From JBQTII01 sp052387905 (GTDB lineage: Bacteria > Actinomycetota > Actinomycetes > Sporichthyales > Sporichthyaceae): DNA of 15,010 nucleotides. The translations under genes were made by a program, and so were the position numbers. The stretch covers positions 1-15,010 of the forward strand of contig JBQTIR010000042.1 in NCBI GenBank assembly GCA_052387905.1, in the 5' to 3' direction. Shown piece after piece: positions 1-6,530 of the stretch (the first letter of the stretch is position 1; each line of letters begins with the position of its first letter). The notes under the pieces were generated by a model. It was not told where the DNA came from. It was given only the letters and a program-made list of their open reading frames with translations, and searched no databases.

Positions 1-119
1 CACCTGGAAAGTGCCCCTCGCTCGGTGAGTCTTGGTCCGTCGCAAGTCCAAGTCTTCCCAGCGCAGAGGGCACTTTCCTCATTCACACGCCGAACAGCCC
101 CACGGGTTCATGAAGAGCC
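1..119. mobile_element. Probable outer end of an insertion sequence (ISL3-like?), body off the left edge
   Basis: The sequence up to 119 ends in TTCATGAAGAGCC, so on the minus strand it begins GGCTCTTCATGAACCCG. That resembles the GG-TCTTC terminal inverted repeats I associate with ISL3-family elements of actinobacteria. Directly after it (114 onwards) the reading frame of a secreted-type protein opens with no signal peptide, as expected if an element inserted in the 5' part of that gene. ISL3 elements usually duplicate 8 bp of target, which would be 120-127 here, but the other copy lies outside the window. No transposase residues can be recognised in 1-119. The family assignment is from memory of terminal sequences and is tentative. 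Confidence 0.35.
6..78. repeat. 11-bp inverted repeat with ~50-nt loop
   Basis: GGAAAGTGCCC at 6-16 is perfectly complementary to GGGCACTTTCC at 68-78. The spacer contains a smaller CTTGG/CCAAG pair. This could form a long hairpin and act as a terminator for a gene to the left, or protect a neighbouring gene from read-through, as is common just inside IS ends. No T-tract follows on either strand. Confidence 0.5.
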
Positions 120-131
120 GGGGTTAATGAG

Positions 132-1313
132 GTGGACGCCGCAACCCCTGGTACCGAGTCGGCCACCGCGGCCTCGTCGACCACGAATAGCGCCCTGGTA
201 AGTTCGGCCGCCGGTACCAGCTTAACGGCGCCCAACGACCCTCGGCAGCCCGTCAACATCACGTTCAACACCACCGACGTCGACGACTCTTCGTCGGGCT
301 CCAACGTCGGGCTGGTCGACTCGGTGGAAACTCCGACGGACGTCGCCACGGCTGAGGACGACACGGACGGGTCCGACCCGGCACCGGCCGATGCGAATGA
401 CCCGGATCCCCCTGCGGTCGCTCCGACACAGCCTCCGGTGCAGCTGAGTGTCTCCATGCCGGTGACCTCGGGCCAGCCCGCCCAGGGAACACAAGCCGAA
501 CCGGGCTTCGTCGCGTACGAGAACACCGCCGCCGCGACGAGCAGCGCGGTGCAGCAGACCGACAAGGGCGTCGTTCGCTTCCTAACGGTTATCAACGGGC
601 CGTCCGCCCCGCAGCAGTTCCGCTACGTGTTTGGGCTGCCGGCGAACACGTTCCTCAAGGTTCTTTCGGATGGAGCTGTGGTCCTACTCCCGGTGGGAGC
701 GGACGACGCCGCAACCCCGGAGACGCCTCCGCTTGTCGTTATCGACCGTCCGTGGGCCGTCGACGCCTCCGGCAAGCTGCTGCCTGCCAGTTACTCGATC
801 AACAGTGCCGAGCTTACGCTCACGGTCTCGCACGCAGGCGCGGTCTATCCGGTGACCGCGGACCCGGCGGCCTACACCACCTACCAGTTCAGCCCGGCGA
901 ATCCCTCGCTGACGATCCGTAATCCGACCGGCGAGCTGGGCATGCAGGTGAACTACGCGAACTGGAAGCACTTGACCGCAACGTGGTACTTCAAGCTCGC
1001 CACGCGTTGGCAGAACGAAGCCAACCGATTCGGCGGAAAAGTCACCACGAACATGCACGTCAGGATCTTCGGGCGCGACACCCGGTACCACTACCGGACG
1101 CATGTGGAGCCGCCGAACTATGTCTTCCACTCCTCGCTCACCGGCAGCTACACCTACGCCGACGACCGCTGGTTCCCGCGCAAGCATTATTTGCGGGCCG
1201 GGATCGGCATGCGGTTCGAACTCTTCGTCCTGAGCACGTATCCGGCCGTAAACTCCGACACCGGCAGAGCCGGCTACCGGTACATCCAAAACCACCTGAA
1301 CACCATCATCTGA
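132..1313 (+). CDS. Secreted-type protein of unknown function, 5' end probably lost
   Basis: The ORF codes for 393 residues from a GTG at 132 with GGGG 8 nt upstream. An in-frame stop lies at 111-113, so it cannot begin much earlier. Residues 1 to about 125 are Ser/Thr/Ala/Pro/Asp-rich and look disordered, as in the linker after a signal peptide, but no signal peptide is present. The middle contains a folded part with the sequence YPVTADP at 239-245, resembling the xYPVTVDP motif in N-terminal regions of secreted actinobacterial Rhs/polymorphic proteins. The last 130 residues are rich in Tyr, Trp and aromatic beta-type segments with no family I recognise. It was probably an exported protein whose signal-peptide end was removed by the adjoining IS end, so it may be a pseudogene. 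Base composition is lower in GC than the housekeeping genes downstream, suggesting horizontal origin. Confidence 0.6.
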   Translation: MDAATPGTESATAASSTTNSALVSSAAGTSLTAPNDPRQPVNITFNTTDVDDSSSGSNVGLVDSVETPTDVATAEDDTDGSDPAPADANDPDPPAVAPTQPPVQLSVSMPVTSGQPAQGTQAEPGFVAYENTAAATSSAVQQTDKGVVRFLTVINGPSAPQQFRYVFGLPANTFLKVLSDGAVVLLPVGADDAATPETPPLVVIDRPWAVDASGKLLPASYSINSAELTLTVSHAGAVYPVTADPAAYTTYQFSPANPSLTIRNPTGELGMQVNYANWKHLTATWYFKLATRWQNEANRFGGKVTTNMHVRIFGRDTRYHYRTHVEPPNYVFHSSLTGSYTYADDRWFPRKHYLRAGIGMRFELFVLSTYPAVNSDTGRAGYRYIQNHLNTII

Positions 1314-1373
1314 GAGTGCCGTCTTGTAGACGGCTGCTTGCTAACGTTCCTGTCCTGCCCTGAGCCTCCGAGG

Positions 1374-1904
1374 ATGGTCGTCGTGTTCGAGTGCAATGGA
1401 GAGCTCTGGGTGTCAGGCGCTGATCTAGCGTGCAAGGTCGGGGCGGGCGGGGACGTAGGCACTCCTGAAGGGACGCTAAAGAGCCTTGTCGAAGCGGTTG
1501 TTCGAGACCTTCACGGAAGCAGTGACGGGCCTGCCTCGTGGAGGATCTTGACTGCAGAATCACACGCAGCCGCCCCGACCGTCGGGCCTTGCAACTCGCG
1601 CCGCACATTGTGGGAAATCAAGGTCGAGATTGACGACTCTGCTCGCTCGTGGGATATGCAATACGTGTACGAAATTAACGGGATCGCTTATATCCCCGCA
1701 GAAATCGTAGCTAGCGTCGCCGAATGGCTCCAAGAGCTCTACCTGGAAGAGACGCTGACCACCGTACCCACGTGCCCCTCGCACTCGCATCCGATGCAAA
1801 TCCAGGACTTGGACGGTGCCGCAAGCTGGATTTGTCCGCGAACTCGGCAGGTCGTGGCGCGACTAGGAGAGGTCAAACACACCGGCCAAGCGATGCAGGG
1901 CTGA
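1374..1904 (+). CDS. Small protein of unknown function with CPxHxHP...WxCP motif
   Basis: The reading frame runs to a TGA at 1902-1904 and gives 176 residues from the ATG at 1374. The frame is open back to a TTG at 1338, but that N-terminus looks non-coding. GTG at 1383 is an alternative start with GAGG at 1370-1373 at good spacing. The C-terminal part has Cys134-Pro-x-His137-x-His139-Pro followed by Trp-Ile-Cys154-Pro, a layout seen in small actinobacterial proteins of unknown function and possibly a metal-binding knuckle. It carries no signal peptide or membrane segment, so it should be cytoplasmic. It lies 60 nt after the secreted-type gene on the same strand, so the two may have been co-transcribed. 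An immunity or accessory role for the exported neighbour is possible but unproven. Codon use, with many A/T third positions, differs from the core genes. Confidence 0.55.
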   Translation: MVVVFECNGELWVSGADLACKVGAGGDVGTPEGTLKSLVEAVVRDLHGSSDGPASWRILTAESHAAAPTVGPCNSRRTLWEIKVEIDDSARSWDMQYVYEINGIAYIPAEIVASVAEWLQELYLEETLTTVPTCPSHSHPMQIQDLDGAASWICPRTRQVVARLGEVKHTGQAMQG

Positions 1905-2170
1905 CGCACAGTCGAACGTCGAGGGCGGAGGCGAGAGTCTTCCGAGCATCGGGGTCGTGGGCATCGGCCACCAGTTCCGAATCGGGGGATGGCCGGTCGG
2001 TGCCGAGGGCCCCCGGGGGCCGGATACCTGGCCGATCTGGCCCGCCGCCACGGCGCGAGCCACGGTCGGCACATGAGCCGGCGAATGTCGGCGATCGGTT
2101 CGCCCACCGACTGCGCGACCTCCCCCGACCCGACCGCGAACGCGCGCGAACTCGCGGTGTCGAATCGAAC
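1900..2170 (-). pseudogene. Probable decayed gene, coding fragments in three frames
   Basis: Read on the minus strand, three successive stretches show protein-like composition and G/C-rich third positions, each in a different frame: about 2164-2072 (FDTASSRAFAVGSGEVAQSV..., ending in IADIRRLM), about 2078-2025 (AHVPTVARAVAAGQIGQV) and about 2001-1900 (SELVADAHDPDARKTLASAL...). Joined by two frameshifts they read as one alpha-helical Ala/Arg-rich segment. The pattern, with a helix followed by P-[ST]-V-x-x-A-x-x-x-G-x-I, is loosely like the DUF222 region of actinobacterial HNH endonucleases, but I cannot assign it with confidence. No complete ORF in 1905-2359 looks genuine. The remainder of that gap (2171-2340) shows nothing I can support. 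Confidence 0.3.
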
Positions 2171-2342
2171 GGACCCCGCCGCGGCGGGTCCCGACCAGGC
2201 CGTCGAAGGCTCGAAGGGGTGGCACTTGAGACTGCACAAAGCCGCACCTGCCAGGCCCGGCCTGCGGCGAGTGTGGCCACCCGCTTTAGGCCACAACCGG
2301 TCGCCGATGACCGACGAGATTGTCGCCTGCCATGAGCATGGG

Positions 2343-2359
2343 ACCGCCTGAGCGGTTTT
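2343..2359 (+). terminator. Short terminator-like hairpin converging on add
   Basis: ACCGC (2343-2347), loop CTGA, GCGGT (2352-2356), continuing into a run of four T (2356-2359). Two G-U pairs could lengthen the stem. It is oriented to stop rightward transcription from the accessory region and sits directly beyond the add stop codon. The stem is short, so efficiency is doubtful. Confidence 0.35.
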
Positions 2360-3382
2360 CTACCTCGCGAGCCAGGCCACGATCCCGGCCCGCAGGCGAG
2401 TCTTGACGTCGTCCGGTGCCAGCGAGCCCTCCACCGAATCCCGCGCCAGGGCGGCCAGGTCCCTATCCGAGCACCCGTGCACGTCGCGGGCGATCGCGTA
2501 CTGGTCCACCAACCGGGACCGGAAGATCAACGGGTCGTCCGCACCGAGCGCGATGGGCACTCCCGCCGCCCGCAGCTCACGCAGCGGGACCGCGCCCGCG
2601 TCGGCGGCCACCCCCAGCGCCACGTTCGACGCGGGGCACACCTCCAACGTCACCCGGGCGTTCGCGAGCATCTCCACCAGCGCCGGATCCTCGACGCTGC
2701 GCACGCCGTGCCCGATCCGGTGCGCGCGCAGCGATCCCACACAGTCCCGCACCTCGCCCGGCCCGCCGAGCTCGCCGCCGTGGGGCACGGCGGCGAGCCC
2801 GCCGGCCCGGGCGATCTCGAACGCGCGCTCGAAATCTCGCGCCCGCCCCTTGCGTTCGTCGTTGGACAGCCCGAATCCGACCACGCCCTGGTCGGCGTAC
2901 CGCACCGCGAGCCTCGCCAGGATCCGCGCGTCCAGGGGATGGCGCGTCCGGTTGGCGGCGATCACGATCCCGATCCCGACGCCGGTCGCCGCCGAGGCGG
3001 CCCGGGCCGAATCCAGGATCAGCTCGACCGTCGGGTTCAGTCCGCCGAGGTGGCGCGCGTACGTGCTCGGGTCGACCTGCAGCTCCAGCCAGCCCGACCC
3101 CTCGGCCGCGTCGTCCTGGGCGGCTTCGAGGACGAGGCGCCGCACGTCGGCCTCGGTGCGCACCACCGCGCGCGCGGCGTCGTAGAGGCGCTGGAAACGG
3201 AACCAGCCCCGATCGGCGGTCTCGGCCAGTTCCGAGGGATCGGGCTCGCGCAGGGCGTGGGGGAGACGCACGTCGTGCTCGGCGGCGAGTGCGAGCAGCG
3301 TGGTGTGGCGCATCGACCCGGTGAAATGCAGGTGCAGGTGAGCCTTGGGCAGCGCGGCGAGGTCGCGCAGTCCGGTGGTCAC
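2360..3382 (-). CDS. add: Adenosine deaminase family protein
   Basis: A metal-dependent amidohydrolase of the adenosine/AMP deaminase family, expected to hydrolyse the 6-amino group of a purine nucleoside in the cytoplasm (purine salvage). The protein has 340 residues from GTG at 3382, a usual family length. The start is chosen because it lies 4 nt after the aspC stop and begins just before the conserved KAHLHLH segment; the frame is open further upstream inside aspC. Family residues seen: zinc ligands His17 and His19, His201 and Glu204 in HGGE (catalytic Glu), His225 in RIGHG, LEVCPASN, and Asp282-Asp283 in DDP. The usual HxHLDG substrate loop is replaced by HLHFTGS, as in a group of actinobacterial paralogues next to aspC/secE, so the true substrate may differ from adenosine. 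It is translationally coupled to aspC. Confidence 0.88.
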   Translation of the reverse strand: MTTGLRDLAALPKAHLHLHFTGSMRHTTLLALAAEHDVRLPHALREPDPSELAETADRGWFRFQRLYDAARAVVRTEADVRRLVLEAAQDDAAEGSGWLELQVDPSTYARHLGGLNPTVELILDSARAASAATGVGIGIVIAANRTRHPLDARILARLAVRYADQGVVGFGLSNDERKGRARDFERAFEIARAGGLAAVPHGGELGGPGEVRDCVGSLRAHRIGHGVRSVEDPALVEMLANARVTLEVCPASNVALGVAADAGAVPLRELRAAGVPIALGADDPLIFRSRLVDQYAIARDVHGCSDRDLAALARDSVEGSLAPDDVKTRLRAGIVAWLAR

Positions 3383-3386
3383 TCGT

Positions 3387-4613
3387 TCAGGGTGTCGCCT
3401 CACCGAGCAACTTCTGGATCCGCGACACGCCCTCGACCAGGTTGTCGTCGCCGAGCGCGTAGGACAGGCGCAGGTAGCCGGGGGTCCCGAAGGCCTCACC
3501 GGGCACGACCGCGACCTCGGCCTCGGCCAGGATCAGCTCCGCGAGCGCCGCCGAACTCGTCGGCCGTTGCCCGCGGATCTCCTTGCCCAGCACGCCCTTG
3601 ACCGACGGGTAGGCGTAGAACGCGCCGAAGGGTTCCGGGCAGCTCACGCCGGGGATCTCCCGCAGCATCCCCAGCATGATCTGGCGGCGCCGATCGAAGG
3701 CGGTCCGCATCGTGTCGACCGCGGCGAGGTCGCCGGAGACGGCTGCCAGGGCCGCCCGCTGCGAGACGTTGGCGACGTTCGAGGTCGCGTGGGACTGCAG
3801 GTTCACCGCGCCCTTGACGATGTCGGCCGGCCCGATCAGCCACCCCACCCGCCAGCCGGTCATGGCGTAGGTCTTGGCGACCCCGTTCAGGACCAGGCAC
3901 CGATCGGCCAGTTCGGGCACCTCGACCGGCAGGGAGGAGAACTGCGCCCCGCCGTAGACCAGGTGCTCGTAGATCTCGTCGGTGACGACCCACAGGCCGT
4001 GCTCCGCCGCCCACTGCCCGATCTCGCGGACCTGGGCGGGGGTGTACACCGCTCCGGTCGGGTTCGACGGGGAGCAGAACAGCAGGACCTTGGTCCGCGG
4101 GGTGCGGGCGGCTTCCAGCTGATCGACGGTGACCAGATAGTCCTGCGTGTCGTCGGCCACCACATCGACCGGGACGCCCCCGGCCAGGCGAATCGCCTCC
4201 GGGTAGGTGGTCCAGTACGGCGCCGGCAGCAGAACCTCGTCACCCGGGTCGCACAGCGTGGCGAACGCGGAATAGACCGCCTGCTTGCCGCCGTTGGTCA
4301 CCACGACCTGGGCGGCCTCGACGTGGTACCCGGAGTCGCGGGCGGTCTTGATGGCGATCGCCGCCTTGAGCTCGGGCAACCCGCCGGCCGGGGTGTAGCG
4401 GTGGTTCTTCGGGTCGCGGCACGCCGCGATCGCAGCCTCAACGATGTAGTCCGGGGTCGGGAAGTCCGGCTCGCCCGCCCCGAACCCGATCACCGGGCGT
4501 CCCGCGGCCTGCAGTGCTTTGGCCTTGGCATCCACCGCGAGCGTGGCGGACTCGGCGATCCCGGAGATTCGGGCGGACAGGCGACGCGGAGTGGGCGTGG
4601 TCATGGCACCCAT
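3387..4613 (-). CDS. aspC: Pyridoxal-phosphate aspartate aminotransferase (class I)
   Basis: Aspartate/aromatic-type aminotransferase of PLP fold type I, transferring amino groups between aspartate or a related amino acid and 2-oxoglutarate in the cytoplasm. Seen in the sequence: GAGEPDFPTPDYI near the N-terminus, YTPAGGLPELKAAI, NGGKQAVYSAF, APYWTTYPE, SPSNPTGAVY (Asn binding PLP), TDEIYEHLVY (Asp/Tyr contacting the ring), and the Schiff-base lysine in GVAKTYAMTGWRVGW (residue 244 counted from the second ATG). Two in-frame ATGs lie at 4613 and 4604, giving 408 or 405 residues; homologues start close to either, and both have weak Shine-Dalgarno sites. It is the first gene of a leftward pair with add and is divergent from tRNA-Trp. 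The same arrangement occurs next to secE in Streptomyces. Confidence 0.92.
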   Translation of the reverse strand: MGAMTTPTPRRLSARISGIAESATLAVDAKAKALQAAGRPVIGFGAGEPDFPTPDYIVEAAIAACRDPKNHRYTPAGGLPELKAAIAIKTARDSGYHVEAAQVVVTNGGKQAVYSAFATLCDPGDEVLLPAPYWTTYPEAIRLAGGVPVDVVADDTQDYLVTVDQLEAARTPRTKVLLFCSPSNPTGAVYTPAQVREIGQWAAEHGLWVVTDEIYEHLVYGGAQFSSLPVEVPELADRCLVLNGVAKTYAMTGWRVGWLIGPADIVKGAVNLQSHATSNVANVSQRAALAAVSGDLAAVDTMRTAFDRRRQIMLGMLREIPGVSCPEPFGAFYAYPSVKGVLGKEIRGQRPTSSAALAELILAEAEVAVVPGEAFGTPGYLRLSYALGDDNLVEGVSRIQKLLGEATP

Positions 4614-4645
4614 CGTTCCACGGCCGCGCTCGCCCGGGAGTGCGA

Positions 4646-4698
4646 GGCATGCCCTAGACTCACCCGCAAGGTTGCTGAAACCGGAGTGTCGGCATGCC
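4646..4698. promoter_or_regulatory. Divergent control region with two GGCATGCC palindromes
   Basis: Identical 8-bp palindromes GGCATGCC lie at 4646-4653 and 4691-4698, 45 bp apart (about four helical turns), in the space between aspC (leftward) and tRNA-Trp (rightward). A TAGACT hexamer at 4655-4660 fits an actinobacterial -10 for the rightward unit, with transcription from about 4667. No good -35 is visible. On the other strand TAGGGC overlaps it and could serve aspC. The paired sites could be operators, but this is inference. Confidence 0.35.
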
Positions 4699-4723
4699 CG
4701 AATCTCTGCGATCGGCGACGCTG

Positions 4724-4796
4724 AGGGTCGTAGCTCAATTGGCAGAGTTCCGGTCTCCAAAACCGGCGGTTGTGGGTTCAAGTCCCTCCGGCCCTG
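4724..4796 (+). tRNA. trnW: tRNA-Trp (anticodon CCA)
   Basis: A full cloverleaf can be drawn over 73 nt: acceptor AGGGTCG (4724-4730) with CGGCCCT (4789-4795, one G-U), D-arm GCTC/GAGT, anticodon stem CCGGT/ACCGG with loop CTCCAAA and anticodon CCA at 4757-4759, five-base variable loop, and T-loop TTCAAGT (4777-4783). The T-stem GTGGG/CCCTC contains one T-T mismatch (4773/4787) and the D-stem a G-U. The 3' CCA is not encoded. Its place just upstream of secE matches other actinobacteria. Confidence 0.95.
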
Positions 4797-4831
4797 CACC
4801 TGCATCAAGGCGCTGCACCTGGCGCGAGTCC

Positions 4832-4848
4832 GCCTCCGCACCGGAGGC
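4832..4848 (+). promoter_or_regulatory. Perfect 7-bp hairpin between tRNA-Trp and secE
   Basis: GCCTCCG (4832-4838), loop CAC, CGGAGGC (4842-4848). It lies 36 nt after the tRNA and 19 nt before the secE start. The right arm contains GGAGG, which would be masked in the folded form. It may help tRNA processing, partial termination, or translation control of secE. No T-run follows. Confidence 0.5.
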
Positions 4849-4867
4849 ATCCAGATCGGGGAACACA

Positions 4868-5122
4868 GTGACCGAGACCCGTTCGGCGGAAACGCCGGAG
4901 CAGGGAAAGCCGGAGCCCAAGCGCACCCTGCGTGGGCTCCCGGCGCGCATCGGCCTGTACTACCGCCAAGTGGTCGCTGAGCTGCGCAAGGTCATCTGGC
5001 CCACCCGCAAGGAGCTCGTGACCTACACCGCCGTCGTGCTGGTGTTCGTGACGATCGTCATCGCGTATGTCTCTCTGCTCGACCTCGGGTTCAGCAAGGG
5101 CGTGCTCAAGATCTTCGGCTGA
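4868..5122 (+). CDS. secE: Preprotein translocase subunit SecE
   Basis: Small essential subunit of the SecYEG channel, which clamps SecY in the cytoplasmic membrane. The protein has 84 residues from GTG at 4868, with GGGGA at 4858-4862 as ribosome binding site. It is of the short, single-span type: a hydrophilic N-terminus, an amphipathic helix with the family signature ELRKVIWPTRKEL (38-50), one membrane segment at about 54-71 and a short C-terminal tail. The frame is open upstream through the tRNA, but those codons are not protein-like. It lies 55 nt ahead of nusG, the arrangement found in nearly all bacteria. Confidence 0.95.
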   Translation: MTETRSAETPEQGKPEPKRTLRGLPARIGLYYRQVVAELRKVIWPTRKELVTYTAVVLVFVTIVIAYVSLLDLGFSKGVLKIFG

Positions 5123-5177
5123 CGCCGCCCGCCGCCCGCAACCCGCGCACGTCTGCGACAAAGGAAGGCTCTTCACC

Positions 5178-5963
5178 GTGTCCGACTCCGATCTGTTCAC
5201 CGACCTCGGTCAGGTGGGCACTGCCGACGACAGCACTGTCGACCCCGCGCTCGACCCTGCTGGCGACGGCGATGTCGTGGCGGAGGGATCCGACGCCGCG
5301 ACCCCGGCCGCGGACGGTGCCGCACCCGCGCAGGATGACGCGCAGGCCGGCGGGGAAGCCGACGAGGACGAGGGCGACCCGGCAGCAGAGTTCCGCCAGG
5401 CGATGCTCTCCGCCCCTGGTGAGTGGTACGTCGTGCACTCCTACGCCGGCTACGAGAACCGCGTGAAGGCGAACCTGGAGAACCGTACCTCCAGCCTCAA
5501 CATGGAGGATTTCATCTTTCAGGTCGAGGTTCCGCAGGAAGACTTCGCGGAGATCAAGAACGGTCAGCGCAAGGTCGGCAAACGCAACAAGTTCCCCGGC
5601 TACGTCCTCGTGCGCATGGACCTCACCGACGAGTCGTGGTCCGCGGTCCGGCACACTCCTGGGGTCACCGGATTCGTCGGTCACACCCACGTGCCTTCGC
5701 CCCTGACCCTCGACGAGGTCATGACGATCCTCGCCCCGGAGCCGGTCAAGAAGGATGGCGCCAAGGGCGGGCGCGCGGTCGAGATCAAGGTTCTCGACTT
5801 CGACATCGGCGACTCGGTCACCGTCATCGATGGCCCGTTCGCGACCCTGCAGGCCACGATCCACGAGATCAATGCCGAGGCCCAGAAGATCAAGGGTCTG
5901 GTGGAGATCTTCGGCCGGGAGACCCCGGTCGAGCTGTCCTTCACCCAGATCCAGAAGAACTAG
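5178..5963 (+). CDS. nusG: Transcription termination/antitermination factor NusG
   Basis: NusG binds RNA polymerase at the clamp, modulates pausing and Rho action, and couples transcription to the ribosome. The product has 261 residues from GTG at 5178, with AAGGAAGG at 5161-5168 upstream. Residues 1 to about 80 form an acidic Ala/Asp/Glu-rich extension typical of actinobacterial NusG and absent from E. coli. The NGN domain begins at Glu82 (EWYVVHSYAGYE) and includes FPGYVLVRMDLTDESW. The KOW domain lies at about 208-261 with FDIGDSVTVIDGPFATL. The stop codon is 10 nt before rplK, indicating one transcript. Confidence 0.97.
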   Translation: MSDSDLFTDLGQVGTADDSTVDPALDPAGDGDVVAEGSDAATPAADGAAPAQDDAQAGGEADEDEGDPAAEFRQAMLSAPGEWYVVHSYAGYENRVKANLENRTSSLNMEDFIFQVEVPQEDFAEIKNGQRKVGKRNKFPGYVLVRMDLTDESWSAVRHTPGVTGFVGHTHVPSPLTLDEVMTILAPEPVKKDGAKGGRAVEIKVLDFDIGDSVTVIDGPFATLQATIHEINAEAQKIKGLVEIFGRETPVELSFTQIQKN

Positions 5964-5973
5964 AGAGAAGAAG

Positions 5974-6408
5974 ATGGCACCCAAGAAGAAGAAGCTCACT
6001 GCGGTCATCAAGCTGCAGATCAAGGCCGGCGCCGCCACCCCCGCACCGCCGGTGGGTCCTGCGCTGGGTCAGCACGGCGTGAACATCATGGAGTTCTGCA
6101 AGGCCTACAACGCCGCGACCGAGTCGCAGCGCGGGGACATCGTCCCGGTCGAGATCTCCGTCTACGAGGACCGCACGTTCTCCTTCATCACCAAGACCCC
6201 GCCGGCTGCGCGCCTGATCCTCAAGGCCGCCGGCGTCGAGAAGGGCTCCGGCGAGCCGCACAAGACCAAGGTCGCCAAGCTCTCCCGGGCGCAGGTGCGC
6301 AGCATCGCCGAGGTCAAGATGAGTGACCTCAACGCCAACGACCTCGACAACGCCGAACGGATCATCGCCGGCACGGCCCGCTCGATGGGCATCACCGTCG
6401 AAGGCTGA
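5974..6408 (+). CDS. rplK: 50S ribosomal protein L11
   Basis: L11 binds the GTPase-associated centre of 23S rRNA and is needed for stringent factor activation. The product is 144 residues, the normal length, from ATG at 5974 with the purine-rich AGAGAGAAG upstream. The N-terminal domain carries the proline-rich hinge segment [21 protein letters not shown], and the C-terminal RNA-binding domain ends in [19 protein letters not shown]. It is separated from nusG by only 10 nt. A 122-nt structured spacer follows before rplA. Confidence 0.98.
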
Positions 6409-6417
6409 ACCCTTAGG

Positions 6418-6470
6418 TCCGACCGGATGTGGCCTATAACGCTCGATCGGTCGGATGCAACGCAGCATCC
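6418..6470 (+). promoter_or_regulatory. Two overlapping, mutually exclusive hairpins in the rplK-rplA spacer
   Basis: Hairpin 1 pairs TCCGACCG (6418-6425) with CGGTCGGA (6448-6455). Hairpin 2 pairs GGATGC (6453-6458) with GCATCC (6465-6470). They share bases 6453-6455, so only one can form at a time. In many bacteria L1 represses its own operon by binding a leader structure, which makes this a candidate control element, although I do not see a clear match to the L1 site on 23S rRNA. A TATAAC sequence at 6435-6440 in the first loop is -10-like but has no partner -35. Confidence 0.45.
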
Positions 6471-6530
6471 AGCACCTGTGGAAGGGCCGCCCGGTCCGTT
6501 GACCACATTCTCGAATCAGGAGATCACCTC

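Noticed and set aside
83..595. Minus-strand ORF of 170 codons with a hydrophobic, signal-peptide-like start
   Set aside because: It lies entirely opposite the longer plus-strand gene, overlaps the proposed IS end, and its composition mirrors the Ser/Asp-rich linker on the other strand.
1724..2351. Several overlapping ORFs of 120-203 codons on both strands
   Set aside because: None is protein-like over its full length; only parts of three minus-strand frames look coding, so a remnant is proposed instead of a gene.
3345..4724. Long plus-strand open frame opposite aspC
   Set aside because: Shadow of aspC; the minus-strand frame has all PLP-enzyme motifs.
4797..4820. Repeated TGCACCTG after tRNA-Trp as an attachment site for an integrative element
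   Set aside because: It does not copy the tRNA 3' end in a way that would recreate the gene, and no integrase or element lies between tRNA-Trp and secE.
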